Positions 14,801 to 22,718 of a stretch of DNA of 50,276 nucleotides are shown here, one piece after another. How positions within the stretch are numbered: the stretch's first letter is position 1; every line of letters begins with the position of its first letter. The position numbers and the translations under genes are program-made. The stretch is from CAZJWC01 sp964550125. Lineage in GTDB: Bacteria; Bacillota; Clostridia; Christensenellales; Borkfalkiaceae. The notes beneath the pieces are model-generated. The model searched no databases. It was not told the origin of the DNA and worked only from the letters and a program-made list of their open reading frames with translations. The stretch is from assembly GCA_964550125.1 (NCBI GenBank), contig CAZJWC010000009.1, positions 1 through 50,276 of the forward strand, read 5' to 3'.

Positions 14801-16632
14801 AAAAAGCCAACTACGATATGAGTGGGGTTTCCTTTGCTAGTAAGACTGTAACATATAACAGTGATACTCAAAAAATGAAAATAGAGGGCGTTTTGCCTGA
14901 CGGTGTAAGTGTAAATTATATAAACAACGGCAATAAAAACGCAGGTACATATAGTGTTACGGCAAACTTTACAAGTTCAAATGAAAACTACAATATCCCT
15001 AATTCAATGACAGCAACTCTTACTATTAAAAAGGCAAGCTACGATATGAGTGATATCTCTTTTGACAGCAAGACGGTTACGATTGGTGGCGATAGAGATA
15101 TGAAGGTATCGGGTGATTTGCCAAATGGTGTTAAGGTTGAATATTACTTTGCTGATAGTGGTGATACTTTTAGTGTACCAACAGAGACGGGAAAGTATTA
15201 TTTAAAGGCAGTATTCTCTATTGCTGATACACTCAACTACAATACGATAGGTGATTTGTTTGCCACGCTAACTATAACTAATAAACATGTTTATAGTATG
15301 ACAAGCGTTGAATTTAACAGTTCAAGTGAAACTTATGACGGGGAGGTTAAAAATCTTCAAGTTAGCACTTTACCTTCTAATATATCAGTTAAGTATTATC
15401 TTGACGATATGGAATTTTTAGGTGTAAAAGATGCAGGTGTCTATACCATAAGGGCTGTTTTTGAAACTACTGACGCAGAATATGAAAATCCTGCCGAAAT
15501 GATTGCAACCTTAACTATCAATAAAGCAGATTACGATACTTCAGGCATTACCTTTGACAACACTACTTTTGTTTATGATGGTGGTGAAAAGTCAATCTTG
15601 ATTGCAGGCAATAAGGATATCATTGAAAAATTTACAACTACCTACACATATAAGCAAAACGGTGTAGAGATAGATAAAGGTCAAGTTTTCAATGCAGGGG
15701 ATTATCAAGTAGAAGCTAACCTTGTTTCAAATGATACAAACTACAATGATGTAATTATGTCTGCAAGTTTGACAATCAATAAGGCTGACTACGATATGAG
15801 CAATATCTCCTTCGTGTCATCATCTTACATTTATTCAGGAACTAAATTTTCAATAGCAGTTTCAGGTGAGTTGCCTGAAGGAGTTGCAGTATCATACACT
15901 AACAACGGACAAATCGAAATAGGCGACTATGAAGTTGAGGCAAGTTTTGTAGGGGACGCTCAAAACTATAATGAAATCCCTTCAATGTTCGCAATCTTAA
16001 AGATTATGGACGATGGTTTAAAGACGGTATACTTTGCTAACAACCAAAACTGGTCTAATGTATATTGTCATTATTGGGTAAGTGGTACAGGAACAAGCAC
16101 TTCTTGGCCGGGTATAAAGATGACCTATGTTGGAAATAATGACAACAACGAGGCCGTTTACTCAATTAAAATTCCTGATGACGCTTATGTTGTATTCAAT
16201 AGTGGAAGCAGTTCTGCCCAAACGGTTGATATTAAGGAAAAGAATAATGACGGATACTGCTATTACTTGGTTTCAAGTGCTGGTAGTGGAAAGTATAATG
16301 TTGCTTATTATATGTATGCACTTGGTGGACACGGTACGGTTGTTACTGAAAGAATTACAATCTACTTCACTGATACGCTTGCTTGGAACAGAGTATGGTG
16401 TAAGTATTATCTAGACGGGGTTGAAAACGGAATTGATATGAACTATATCGGTGAAAACGGATTCAATCAAGGACAATATAAGGTGTCAGTTCCCGTTGGA
16501 GTGGAGGTGTTCTTTACGAACGATAATAACACTGCAAAGACTAAATCTGTTACGGCTGTTGATGGTACAGGTTATTATGTAAAGAGCAGTTCAACAAGTA
16601 GTCCTTATACTTTAGGAACGTTCGTTTATTAA
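11857..16632 (+). CDS. Secreted multidomain starch-binding protein with a degenerate GH13 amylase domain
   Basis: A 1591-residue protein. Residues 1-40 are a signal peptide. Residues 50-480 align with the GH13 alpha-amylase barrel (DCWNWSYKTIEEHLEEIVEA and VQVSPVQ), but the catalytic motifs are altered. Region I reads CEVVLNN (142-148) instead of DVVxNH. Region II reads GVDGFAFVDAKN (223-234) and lacks the Arg of GFRxDA. Region III GEILDD keeps Glu271. Region IV reads SESKETFAND, where relatives have ESHDTYAN. Four CBM26-like modules lie near 575-660, 688-780, 1388-1490 and 1499-1591 (for example VYFDNAQTQWEDVYAYIY). Six MBG repeats fill 902-1385. There is no sortase signal or C-terminal anchor. 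Starch binding is likely; hydrolysis is doubtful. Confidence 0.85.
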   Translation: MARQRTIKNLIITLVSLVLTAVVVVAIAVASSNNSLKANAKKDYTLAPDVQSGVTLDCWNWSYKTIEEHLEEIVEAGFSTVQVSPVQNTANYSTDNLSWQDNFNKMYEVTSFSIAKNGYLGTKDELKSLCNKAEQYDVKVVCEVVLNNLASDSLDAKKLNAEVEQYEKTIFKNQEEYLKEYLTEGNDINSTVNGNIGSPDLDTSSKYIQGRAVSLLTDCVDAGVDGFAFVDAKNIETDEDGEYSSDFWSSVITQVDNYATQKEKTIYYYGEILDDIGVGRTLTGYTKHMSVTDTQYTDSIRQAIENNDFSLLNSKYIGDTPSNKIVLNSESKETFANDNANVQSILDVNKTWAILASRADATSVYFSRAGHNDMGQMGSTYWKSNEVSIVNQFHNKFIGTNEFCSTNGSLFMNERYEKEGYLNGGAVIVNSAGGNVEVELFINKLGDGEYIDKISGNTFIISNGVIKGMLASSGIAVIYSKIDSKTVPSNYISKEGGNFTTSSISITLGLNNASSGTYRIGENGSIVSYSSRITITIGANMSYGQKVVLYLTASDGKHTTNANYTFRKIDPNDEACVYFDNAQTQWEDVYAYIYTGTNDFDGTYCGIKLEEQDGLYFAELPDGSEGKYVLFNNGKAGSELETVTDEDGEGFLLGKYSWIYQGEVWSEYFGDTIIESTNINVNLADGFIAVYFQNTKLWKDVYCVYKTNTSRVEKIALDMIEVNEYGENIMIAPIPIGSSCYFTDGLSRTIEVSKPQNGLGYYPTEKDGQGFYQLGEFDYIIYPVTISAGYTFYFDLESYLDFDDSKMKLVVSFDDNYSSNVSKIIREMDGKVYYKYVSEGGTFRTITLTVYNNETLTSKSLVSILREGKNLFVVDNDFDDGYWATIDSVDGKLIADAVDTGKNKYDLSNVKFESVTKTYTGEFYSLEVLGLPSTDISVKYYLGGSEFNGISNAGSYSIKAVFTSEDDTYEQIEAMYATLTIKKANYDMSGVSFASKTVTYNSDTQKMKIEGVLPDGVSVNYINNGNKNAGTYSVTANFTSSNENYNIPNSMTATLTIKKASYDMSDISFDSKTVTIGGDRDMKVSGDLPNGVKVEYYFADSGDTFSVPTETGKYYLKAVFSIADTLNYNTIGDLFATLTITNKHVYSMTSVEFNSSSETYDGEVKNLQVSTLPSNISVKYYLDDMEFLGVKDAGVYTIRAVFETTDAEYENPAEMIATLTINKADYDTSGITFDNTTFVYDGGEKSILIAGNKDIIEKFTTTYTYKQNGVEIDKGQVFNAGDYQVEANLVSNDTNYNDVIMSASLTINKADYDMSNISFVSSSYIYSGTKFSIAVSGELPEGVAVSYTNNGQIEIGDYEVEASFVGDAQNYNEIPSMFAILKIMDDGLKTVYFANNQNWSNVYCHYWVSGTGTSTSWPGIKMTYVGNNDNNEAVYSIKIPDDAYVVFNSGSSSAQTVDIKEKNNDGYCYYLVSSAGSGKYNVAYYMYALGGHGTVVTERITIYFTDTLAWNRVWCKYYLDGVENGIDMNYIGENGFNQGQYKVSVPVGVEVFFTNDNNTAKTKSVTAVDGTGYYVKSSSTSSPYTLGTFVY
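14561..16010 (+). repeat. Six MBG-type repeats within the pseudo-amylase
   Basis: About six units of roughly 80 residues, each opening like YDMSGVSFASKTVTYN and closing like NYNIPNSMTATLTIKKA. The units differ enough to be old duplications. Related modules occur in the surface proteins at 31744 and 36068. Confidence 0.8.
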
Positions 16633-16684
16633 AACATACGCATTTAATATTGTATGTGACAATGTTAAGCAAGGAGAATAAATT

Positions 16685-16713
16685 AAAATAGTCGACATTT
16701 GTCGGCTATTTTT
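16685..16713 (+). terminator. Terminator of the pseudo-amylase gene
   Basis: AAAATAGTCGACA (16685-16697) pairs with TGTCGGCTATTTT (from 16700) over 13 bp with one wobble, then T. A smaller hairpin, ACATAC with GTATGT, lies at 16635-16658. Confidence 0.85.
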
Positions 16714-16742
16714 ATTTTTAATTTTGTGAAAAATGTAAAATT

Positions 16743-16803
16743 CTAAAATAACATAATAGTGCTTTTGTATAGTTGCTTTTTGTTTTAAATTATGTTATTT
16801 TAG
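16743..16803 (+). repeat. 14-bp perfect inverted repeat with 33-base centre upstream of uppS
   Basis: CTAAAATAACATAA (16743-16756) is the exact reverse complement of TTATGTTATTTTAG (16790-16803). The right arm ends 27 bases before the uppS start. It may be an operator, a leader hairpin or the relic of a small mobile element. It marks the right edge of the accessory block. Confidence 0.7.
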
Positions 16804-16830
16804 TTGTGAAGGGTTTATAGGAGATAGGCT

Positions 16831-17541
16831 TTGAGTAAAGAATTAGACAAAAATAATATTCCAAAACATATTGCAATAATTATGGACGGAAATGGAAGAT
16901 GGGCTCAAAAAAGATTGATGCCTCGTTCGTACGGACATAAAAAGGGTGTTGAGAGAATAAAAGGTATTGTTAAAGGTTGTATTGATTACAATGTTGAGGC
17001 TTTATCTCTTTACGCTTTGTCTACTGAAAATTTTTCAAGACCTAAAGAGGAACTTGATGGACTTTTTAATCTGTTTAGAGAGTATTTTTCAAAACAATTT
17101 GATGAACTGATTGAAAGGGGAGTTAAACTCCATATTCTTGGAGATATCTCAATAATGCCCAAAGATATAATTGAACTTATCGCAAAGGCTGAGGAAAGGA
17201 GTGTGAACAATAATACTATTGTATTAAATATTGCACTCAACTATGGTGGTCAACAAGAGATTGTTCGAGCCGTAAATTTGATAAAAGAGCAAAATGCAGA
17301 AGTTGATATAGAGAGTTTTAACAAATATTTATATACTTGTGATTCACCTAAGCTTGACCTAATTATTAGAACGGGTGGTGAAAAGCGTTTAAGTAACTTT
17401 TTATTATATCAATGTGCTTATGCTGAATTGTATTTTTCAAATGAAATGTGGCCTGACTTTAATAAAAAAAGTTTAAAAGAAGCAATTTTAGATTTTCAAA
17501 GTAGAAATCGTAGATTTGGTAAGGTGGAAAAGAAGAGTTAG
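16831..17541 (+). CDS. uppS: Undecaprenyl diphosphate synthase (cis-prenyltransferase)
   Basis: A 236-residue cis-prenyltransferase making C55 lipid carrier for peptidoglycan. The first motif is HIAIIMDGNGRWAQKR, with the catalytic Asp and diphosphate-binding Arg. GHKKGVERIKGIV and LSLYALSTENFSRPKEE follow. LDLIIRTGGEKRLSNFLLYQ, then AYAELYFSNEMWPDF near the C-terminus, are the other family blocks. The start is TTG at 16831 with AGGAGAT upstream; no ATG nearby fits. It begins the uppS-cdsA-dxr-rseP envelope run that normally follows frr. Confidence 0.97.
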   Translation: MSKELDKNNIPKHIAIIMDGNGRWAQKRLMPRSYGHKKGVERIKGIVKGCIDYNVEALSLYALSTENFSRPKEELDGLFNLFREYFSKQFDELIERGVKLHILGDISIMPKDIIELIAKAEERSVNNNTIVLNIALNYGGQQEIVRAVNLIKEQNAEVDIESFNKYLYTCDSPKLDLIIRTGGEKRLSNFLLYQCAYAELYFSNEMWPDFNKKSLKEAILDFQSRNRRFGKVEKKS

Positions 17542-17550
17542 GAGTTTTTT

Positions 17551-18402
17551 ATGCTTAAAAGAACGATTACAGGGGCTTGTTATGTTGCAATTTTGGTTGG
17601 ATTTTTCTTTTTGAGGATGATATCTACCGATTTGTTTTTACCCCTTGTGTATGCTTTTTCAATAATTGGCACCTTTGAAATTGTGCGTGCATTTAAAGAG
17701 AAATTGACAACTAGTCAAAAAGTGGTTTTATTTGCGTTTGCTATAATTTTTACACCCGTATACTATTTAACCCAACATTTTTTAAGTGAAGGATTTATGT
17801 ATATGGTTATTTGTGCGTTCGTTATAGCAATAGTGGTGCTTTCTTTACTTGTATTTGATAAAAATACTACCATTGAAGGAACAGGTTGCTCTCTATTTGC
17901 AATGTTGTATCCTACTATAATTTTAGGTACAATGATAATTGCTAATGATTTTGGGCAGTACTATTCAACTTTGGCATTGCTATTAATATTTATCATATCT
18001 CCCTGTGCAGATACCTTCGCATATCTTGTAGGTAGTACATTTAAAGGTAAAAAATTATGTCCAGAAATTAGTCCCAACAAAACAATTTCAGGTGCTATTG
18101 GTGGATTGATTGGTGGATTACTTTCAAGTATTTTAGTATACCATTTGTATTGTGTTTGTATTTCCTCGTTTACAGGGTTAAATTTTGCTATTTCTCCTTG
18201 GATTGTTTTTGCAATTATAGGTTTTATTTGTGCAATTTTAACTGAATTTGGTGATTTGGTGGAAAGTGTTATAAAACGCAAGGTTGGCATTAAAGATATG
18301 GGTAATTTATTACCAGGGCATGGTGGAATTTTAGATAGAATAGATGGAACTTTATTTGCAAGTATGTTTATTTGTTTCGTATTTGCATTATTTGTTGTAT
18401 GA
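17551..18402 (+). CDS. cdsA: Phosphatidate cytidylyltransferase
   Basis: A 283-residue polytopic membrane enzyme that makes CDP-diacylglycerol from phosphatidate and CTP, the branch point of phospholipid synthesis. The N-terminal two thirds is a series of hydrophobic spans. The C-terminal catalytic region shows SPCADTFAYLVGSTFKGKKL, then SPNKTISGAIGGLIGG, and the family signature KRKVGIKDMGNLLPGHGGIL ending DRIDGTLFA. It follows uppS by 9 bases and is followed by a strong terminator-like hairpin before dxr. Confidence 0.96.
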   Translation: MLKRTITGACYVAILVGFFFLRMISTDLFLPLVYAFSIIGTFEIVRAFKEKLTTSQKVVLFAFAIIFTPVYYLTQHFLSEGFMYMVICAFVIAIVVLSLLVFDKNTTIEGTGCSLFAMLYPTIILGTMIIANDFGQYYSTLALLLIFIISPCADTFAYLVGSTFKGKKLCPEISPNKTISGAIGGLIGGLLSSILVYHLYCVCISSFTGLNFAISPWIVFAIIGFICAILTEFGDLVESVIKRKVGIKDMGNLLPGHGGILDRIDGTLFASMFICFVFALFVV

Positions 18403-18407
18403 TTTTT

Positions 18408-18458
18408 AGCCTAAAATGACGCATACATTTTGTATGTGTCGTTTTGGGCTTATTTTTT
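18408..18458 (+). terminator. Long terminator-like hairpin between cdsA and dxr
   Basis: AGCCTAAAATGACGCATACA (18408-18427) pairs with the segment 18431-18450 over 20 bp with a few G-T wobbles and loop TTT, then TATTTTTT. It is strong, yet dxr starts only 7 bases after the T tract. Confidence 0.85.
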
Positions 18459-18464
18459 AAAATT

Positions 18465-19607
18465 ATGAAAAATATCTCACTTATAGGTTGTACGGGTTCG
18501 ATAGGAAAACAGGTTATAGATGTAGTATCTCGAAACCCTGAAAAATTTAATATTGTATGTCTAGTTGCAAATACTAATGCTGACTTGCTTTACGAACAAA
18601 CAAAACTTTTAAAGCCCGAAATTTGTGTTTTAAGGGATATGGCTGTTGCCTCAAAAGTTTGTTTTGACCTTGACGGAGTTGATTTTTATAAAGGGGAAGA
18701 AGGGGTTGAACTTGCTTCCACATATGAAAAGGCAGACTTGGTGGTTGTTGCAGTAACAGGATTTGCAGGCCTAAAAATTACCCTTTCAGCACTAAATTCA
18801 GGCAAGCAGGTTGCTCTTGCAAACAAAGAGAGTTTGGTTGTTGGTGGTCAACTTGTTACTAAACTCGCTAGAGAAAAAGGACTAGATATAATCCCTATCG
18901 ATAGCGAACACTCTGCTCTTTGGCAAGGATTAAATTTTAAAAGAAATGCAAAATATAAAAACTTAATTTTAACGGCTAGTGGTGGTCCCTTCCTTAAAAA
19001 AAGTGAGGACGAATTAAAGGCTGTTACAGTAAAGGAAGCACTTTGCCACCCTAACTGGAATATGGGCAAAAAGATTACTATTGACAGTGCAACATTGCTC
19101 AATAAGGGGTTTGAAGTTTTAGAGGCTATGTGGCTTTACAATGCTCCACTTGAAAAAATTAAAACGATAATTCACCCTGAGAGTATAATACACTCTATGG
19201 TTGAGTTTGATGACGGTGCAGTAATGGCTCAAATGTCCTATCCTAATATGAGATTGCCTATCTCACTTGCTTTAACTTATCCTGAAAGAGTTTATTGTGG
19301 GCTTGAAAGTTTAGATTTTGATAGATTATCTTCTTTGAGTTTTATAAAACTTGAAAGAAAAAAATATAAATGTTATGATTTAGCACTTACTTGTGGGGAG
19401 AAGGGTGGAATTTTGCCTTGCGTTTTGAACGGCGCAGGCGAGGTTGCCGTTTCTGCTTTTATAGAAGAAAAAATTCCCTTCCTTGCGATAGGAGAAATGA
19501 TAGAAAAAACTCTATCAAAGTTTGCAAATAGAGAGGTTGAAAGTTATGAAAACTTGCTTTCTGTCGATTTAGAAGCAAGACGAATAACTAGCGAATTTAT
19601 TAAATAG
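18465..19607 (+). CDS. dxr: 1-deoxy-D-xylulose 5-phosphate reductoisomerase
   Basis: 380 residues from the ATG at 18465. It converts DXP to MEP with NADPH, the first committed step of the non-mevalonate isoprenoid pathway that feeds UppS. Visible are the Rossmann loop NISLIGCTGSIGKQV, LANKESLVVGG, the metal site IPIDSEHSALWQ, and the flexible loop with ASGGPF and HPNWNMGKKITIDSATLLNK. A TTG at 18444 in frame would add 7 residues but lies in the preceding hairpin. Neither start has a Shine-Dalgarno sequence, which is unusual for this window. Confidence 0.95.
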   Translation: MKNISLIGCTGSIGKQVIDVVSRNPEKFNIVCLVANTNADLLYEQTKLLKPEICVLRDMAVASKVCFDLDGVDFYKGEEGVELASTYEKADLVVVAVTGFAGLKITLSALNSGKQVALANKESLVVGGQLVTKLAREKGLDIIPIDSEHSALWQGLNFKRNAKYKNLILTASGGPFLKKSEDELKAVTVKEALCHPNWNMGKKITIDSATLLNKGFEVLEAMWLYNAPLEKIKTIIHPESIIHSMVEFDDGAVMAQMSYPNMRLPISLALTYPERVYCGLESLDFDRLSSLSFIKLERKKYKCYDLALTCGEKGGILPCVLNGAGEVAVSAFIEEKIPFLAIGEMIEKTLSKFANREVESYENLLSVDLEARRITSEFIK

Positions 19608-19617
19608 TGGAGAGGAT

Positions 19618-20940
19618 ATGAATTTACTTTCACTTTCAAGCGTGTTATCTACCATAGGATATGTTATCGTTGCACTTTTAATTTTGCTTGCAATGATAAC
19701 CGTGCATGAGTTTGGTCATTATATAGTAGGAAAAATTTTTAAATTCAAAATAAATGAGTTTTCAATAGGTATGGGACCGTTGGCTCGCTTTCCTAAATGG
19801 GATAAACAAAAGAGAAAAATTGTTTTTAAAAAAACACAATGGAAATTGAAAAGTGGTGAACTCTTTTCAATAAGGTGGTTTCCTTTAGGTGGATATTGTG
19901 CTTTTGACGGCGAGGACGGCGAAAGTACAGAAAATAAAGAAGAAGATAAGAAGGATGTTTTTGAGGACGCTCAAAAAGAATTAGAAAAAGATAACGAGAT
20001 TACTGAAAGTTTTGTAAGTCAAACTGAGGTAAATTTAGATAGAAAAAACATAGAAAAAAAGACTGAAAAAGATAATAGTGGTATGTTTACTTCAAAACCA
20101 CCTTGGCAACGCATTTTAGTGCTACTGGCAGGTGCTACTATGAACTATCTACTTGCAATGCTTGTTATAATTACTTCCTTCTCAATTTACGGTCAACAGT
20201 TTTATGTAGTAAATAGCGTAAATAGAGAGGTTGACAACTATGCCATATATAGTGAGTATTCTTTTGAAGATGGAGATATAATTTCAAAGGTAAACGGTCA
20301 TGTTATTTATTCAACTACTGATTTTATGTCTGCATTAAAAAATAAATCACAAGGGGATATTGTAAAAGTTTGTGTATATCGACAAAATGAGGAGGGAAAA
20401 CTTGTCAGCGAAGAAGTCTTGATAAAGTTGAGAGATGATGCTAAAATCGCTAATTTAACAGATACTTCTACGGTATTCAAGGTTTTTGGATTTGGAATTG
20501 TTGAGAGGGACGGCGTAAGGTATTATGACGTATCTTCAACAAATGTTAGATTGAATTTTTTTGAAACGATAGGGCACTCATTTGGTTATGCAAATTCAAT
20601 GGCAACTACAATTTTTAAAGTTTTAGGTCAACTTTTGACTGGAGTAATTCGTCTTGATGATGCTGCAGGTGGTACTGTTGCTACTATTGTGGTTACAGCA
20701 AAAGTTGCCTCAATGGGCTTTGAAAATTTCCTTTATATAATCGGGTTGATTGGCGTAAATCTTGCCGTTATGAATTTACTTCCTATACCTGCTCTTGACG
20801 GTTCAAGAATTGTCTTTTCACTAATAGAGTGGATATTCAAAAAGCCTGTTAATAGAAAGGTTGAGGCGATTATTCACACAGTGGGCTTAATACTACTTTT
20901 AAGTTTTTCCGTTTTGGTTGACTTAATGTATTTTATATAA
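19618..20940 (+). CDS. rseP: Site-2 intramembrane zinc metalloprotease RseP
   Basis: A 440-residue M50 protease. The zinc motif HEFGH is at residues 30-34 in the first membrane span. The third ligand lies in NLLPIPALDGSR (residues 386-397, Asp394) before the last spans. A PDZ-like region (FEDGDIISKVNGHVIYSTTD) lies between. Such proteases cleave membrane-bound anti-sigma factors and signal peptides. Residues about 98-152 form an unusually long acidic, lysine-rich insert between the amphipathic region and the second span. The gene follows dxr by 10 bases, the usual order. Confidence 0.95.
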   Translation: MNLLSLSSVLSTIGYVIVALLILLAMITVHEFGHYIVGKIFKFKINEFSIGMGPLARFPKWDKQKRKIVFKKTQWKLKSGELFSIRWFPLGGYCAFDGEDGESTENKEEDKKDVFEDAQKELEKDNEITESFVSQTEVNLDRKNIEKKTEKDNSGMFTSKPPWQRILVLLAGATMNYLLAMLVIITSFSIYGQQFYVVNSVNREVDNYAIYSEYSFEDGDIISKVNGHVIYSTTDFMSALKNKSQGDIVKVCVYRQNEEGKLVSEEVLIKLRDDAKIANLTDTSTVFKVFGFGIVERDGVRYYDVSSTNVRLNFFETIGHSFGYANSMATTIFKVLGQLLTGVIRLDDAAGGTVATIVVTAKVASMGFENFLYIIGLIGVNLAVMNLLPIPALDGSRIVFSLIEWIFKKPVNRKVEAIIHTVGLILLLSFSVLVDLMYFI

Positions 20941-20979
20941 AATTTTTTAATGCACTATGTGCAAAGGAGAAAATTTATC

Positions 20980-22623
20980 ATGGATTATTTATATGCCGTT
21001 TTAAAAATGTTAAGCGGTTTAGGTGTTTTCCTATTAGGTATGGACATTATGTCCGAGAATATGAAAAAATTGACAAACACTAAAATGAAAACCCTTTTAA
21101 ATAAGGCAAACAACAAATTTGTAGGAGTTGGCATCGGTGCGTTTACTACTGCCGTTGTACAAAGTTCGGGTGTTACAACCGTACTTGTAGTAGGTTTAGT
21201 AAATGTAGGTATTATGTCGCTATATCAAGCAACTACAATTATAATGGGTTCAAATATCGGTACTTGCGTTACAGGCTTATTGGCTTCGCTAAATACTTTA
21301 AATGTAAGTGGTGGTTTTGAGTTTGCACCTTGGGCTATGCTTTTAGCTTTTGTTGGTGTTGTAATCAATATGGTTTCAAAAAAGGAGAGCGTTAAAGTTA
21401 TAGCGAGTACTATTGCTGGACTTGGATTAGTTTTTGTAGGTCTTGAATTAGTATCTGGTTCAATGAAAATTTTTCATACAAGTCCTTTTGTAACAAACGC
21501 ACTTGCAAAAATAACAAATCCTCTACTTTTAATTGTTTTAGGTGTTGTTTTTACGGCAATAGTTCAAAGTAGTTCTGCCATTACTACAATCATAATTCAA
21601 ATGGCAGGTGCAGGCTTAATTATAGGTGGAGGTGGCAACTCCGTTCTTTATATAGTTTTAGGCTCAAATATCGGTTCTTGCGTTACAGCAATCATCTCTG
21701 CTTTTGGGGTTAGTACAAATGCAAAACGTGCAAGTTTAATTCATCTTATGTTTAATGTGTTTGGTACTATTATTTTTACAATATTATTGTTGTGCTGGAA
21801 GGGATTTTTTGATGCAACTTTTGTGTGTTGGTTCCCTAATCAAGCAGGTCTTCAAATTGCCATGTTCCATTTGTTCTTCAATGTGGCTTGCGTTGTGATG
21901 TTCTTGCCGTTTACAAGTCAATTTGTAAAACTTGCCAACTTAATCATCAAAGATAAACCTGAAAAGAAGGAAACTCAATACGTCAAAATGGACGAAAGAA
22001 TCGTCAAAACTCCTGCAATCGCTCTAACTCAACTATATAATGAAACTGCAAGTATGCTAACCACTGCTATGGACGCAATGACTACCGCTTTCAATGGGTT
22101 TATCGACAAAAATAGGGACCTTGATGAAAAGGTTGAAGATAAGATTGAAGAAGTTAATAAAATGCATAAAGAGATTACCTATTTCTTGGTAAAAGTATCG
22201 GCAAGCGATGTAAATATGAGAGATGAAAAATTGATTTCAGCATTGCACTATGTACTAAACGATTCTGCGAGAATTGGCGAACTTGCTCACAACTTTACAA
22301 AATATACTAAACATTATGTTGAAGATGAACTTGTTTTCTCTGATACAGTAATTGAGGCTTTAAAAGACATGTATCAAAACATCTTAAACTTATATGAACT
22401 TGCAAAAGAGGCGTATATGAATAAAGATAAAACATTGCTTAAACAAGTTGATAATTTGGAAGACGAAATTGATAATAAACGCCGTGTTCTTGTAAATGAC
22501 CATATATTAAGATTGAAGGAGGGTAAATGCCAACCACAATCTAGTGGTGTATTTATCAACCTTGTTGGAAATTTGGAAAGAGCAGCCGACCATATCACTT
22601 TTGTTGCTCACTCCATTGACTAA
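20980..22623 (+). CDS. Na+/phosphate cotransporter family protein with PhoU-like tail
   Basis: 547 residues from the ATG at 20980, preceded by AAGGAG at 20964-20969. An upstream in-frame start would place that site inside the gene. The membrane half contains the two QSS repeats of the NptA/PNaS family, VVQSSGVTTVLV (from residue 60) and IVQSSSAITTIIIQ (near 195), each followed by GSNIGTCVT or GSNIGSCVT. The C-terminal 200 residues are helical and PhoU-like (KLISALHYVLNDSARIGELA). The substrate is probably phosphate, but related proteins have other roles. A small TGCAC-TAT-GTGCA hairpin (20951-20963) precedes the ribosome site. Confidence 0.92.
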   Translation: MDYLYAVLKMLSGLGVFLLGMDIMSENMKKLTNTKMKTLLNKANNKFVGVGIGAFTTAVVQSSGVTTVLVVGLVNVGIMSLYQATTIIMGSNIGTCVTGLLASLNTLNVSGGFEFAPWAMLLAFVGVVINMVSKKESVKVIASTIAGLGLVFVGLELVSGSMKIFHTSPFVTNALAKITNPLLLIVLGVVFTAIVQSSSAITTIIIQMAGAGLIIGGGGNSVLYIVLGSNIGSCVTAIISAFGVSTNAKRASLIHLMFNVFGTIIFTILLLCWKGFFDATFVCWFPNQAGLQIAMFHLFFNVACVVMFLPFTSQFVKLANLIIKDKPEKKETQYVKMDERIVKTPAIALTQLYNETASMLTTAMDAMTTAFNGFIDKNRDLDEKVEDKIEEVNKMHKEITYFLVKVSASDVNMRDEKLISALHYVLNDSARIGELAHNFTKYTKHYVEDELVFSDTVIEALKDMYQNILNLYELAKEAYMNKDKTLLKQVDNLEDEIDNKRRVLVNDHILRLKEGKCQPQSSGVFINLVGNLERAADHITFVAHSID

Positions 22624-22660
22624 AAACTAACAATTTTTGAAACTTTTTTCCAAAAAGGTA

Positions 22661-22689
22661 TTGAAAAGGCAACTAAAAAGTGTTAAAAT
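22661..22689 (+). promoter_or_regulatory. Promoter of the 22719 gene
   Basis: TTGAAA (22661-22666), a 17-base spacer and TAAAAT (22684-22689), 30 bases before the start. No terminator is visible after the preceding transporter gene. Confidence 0.7.
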
Positions 22690-22718
22690 TTCTTCACTCA
22701 ATAAAAGGGAGAAACAAA

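Noticed and set aside
10217..16632. Integrated phage or transposon as the source of the accessory block
   Set aside because: No transposase, integrase, phage structural gene or clear target duplication is visible.
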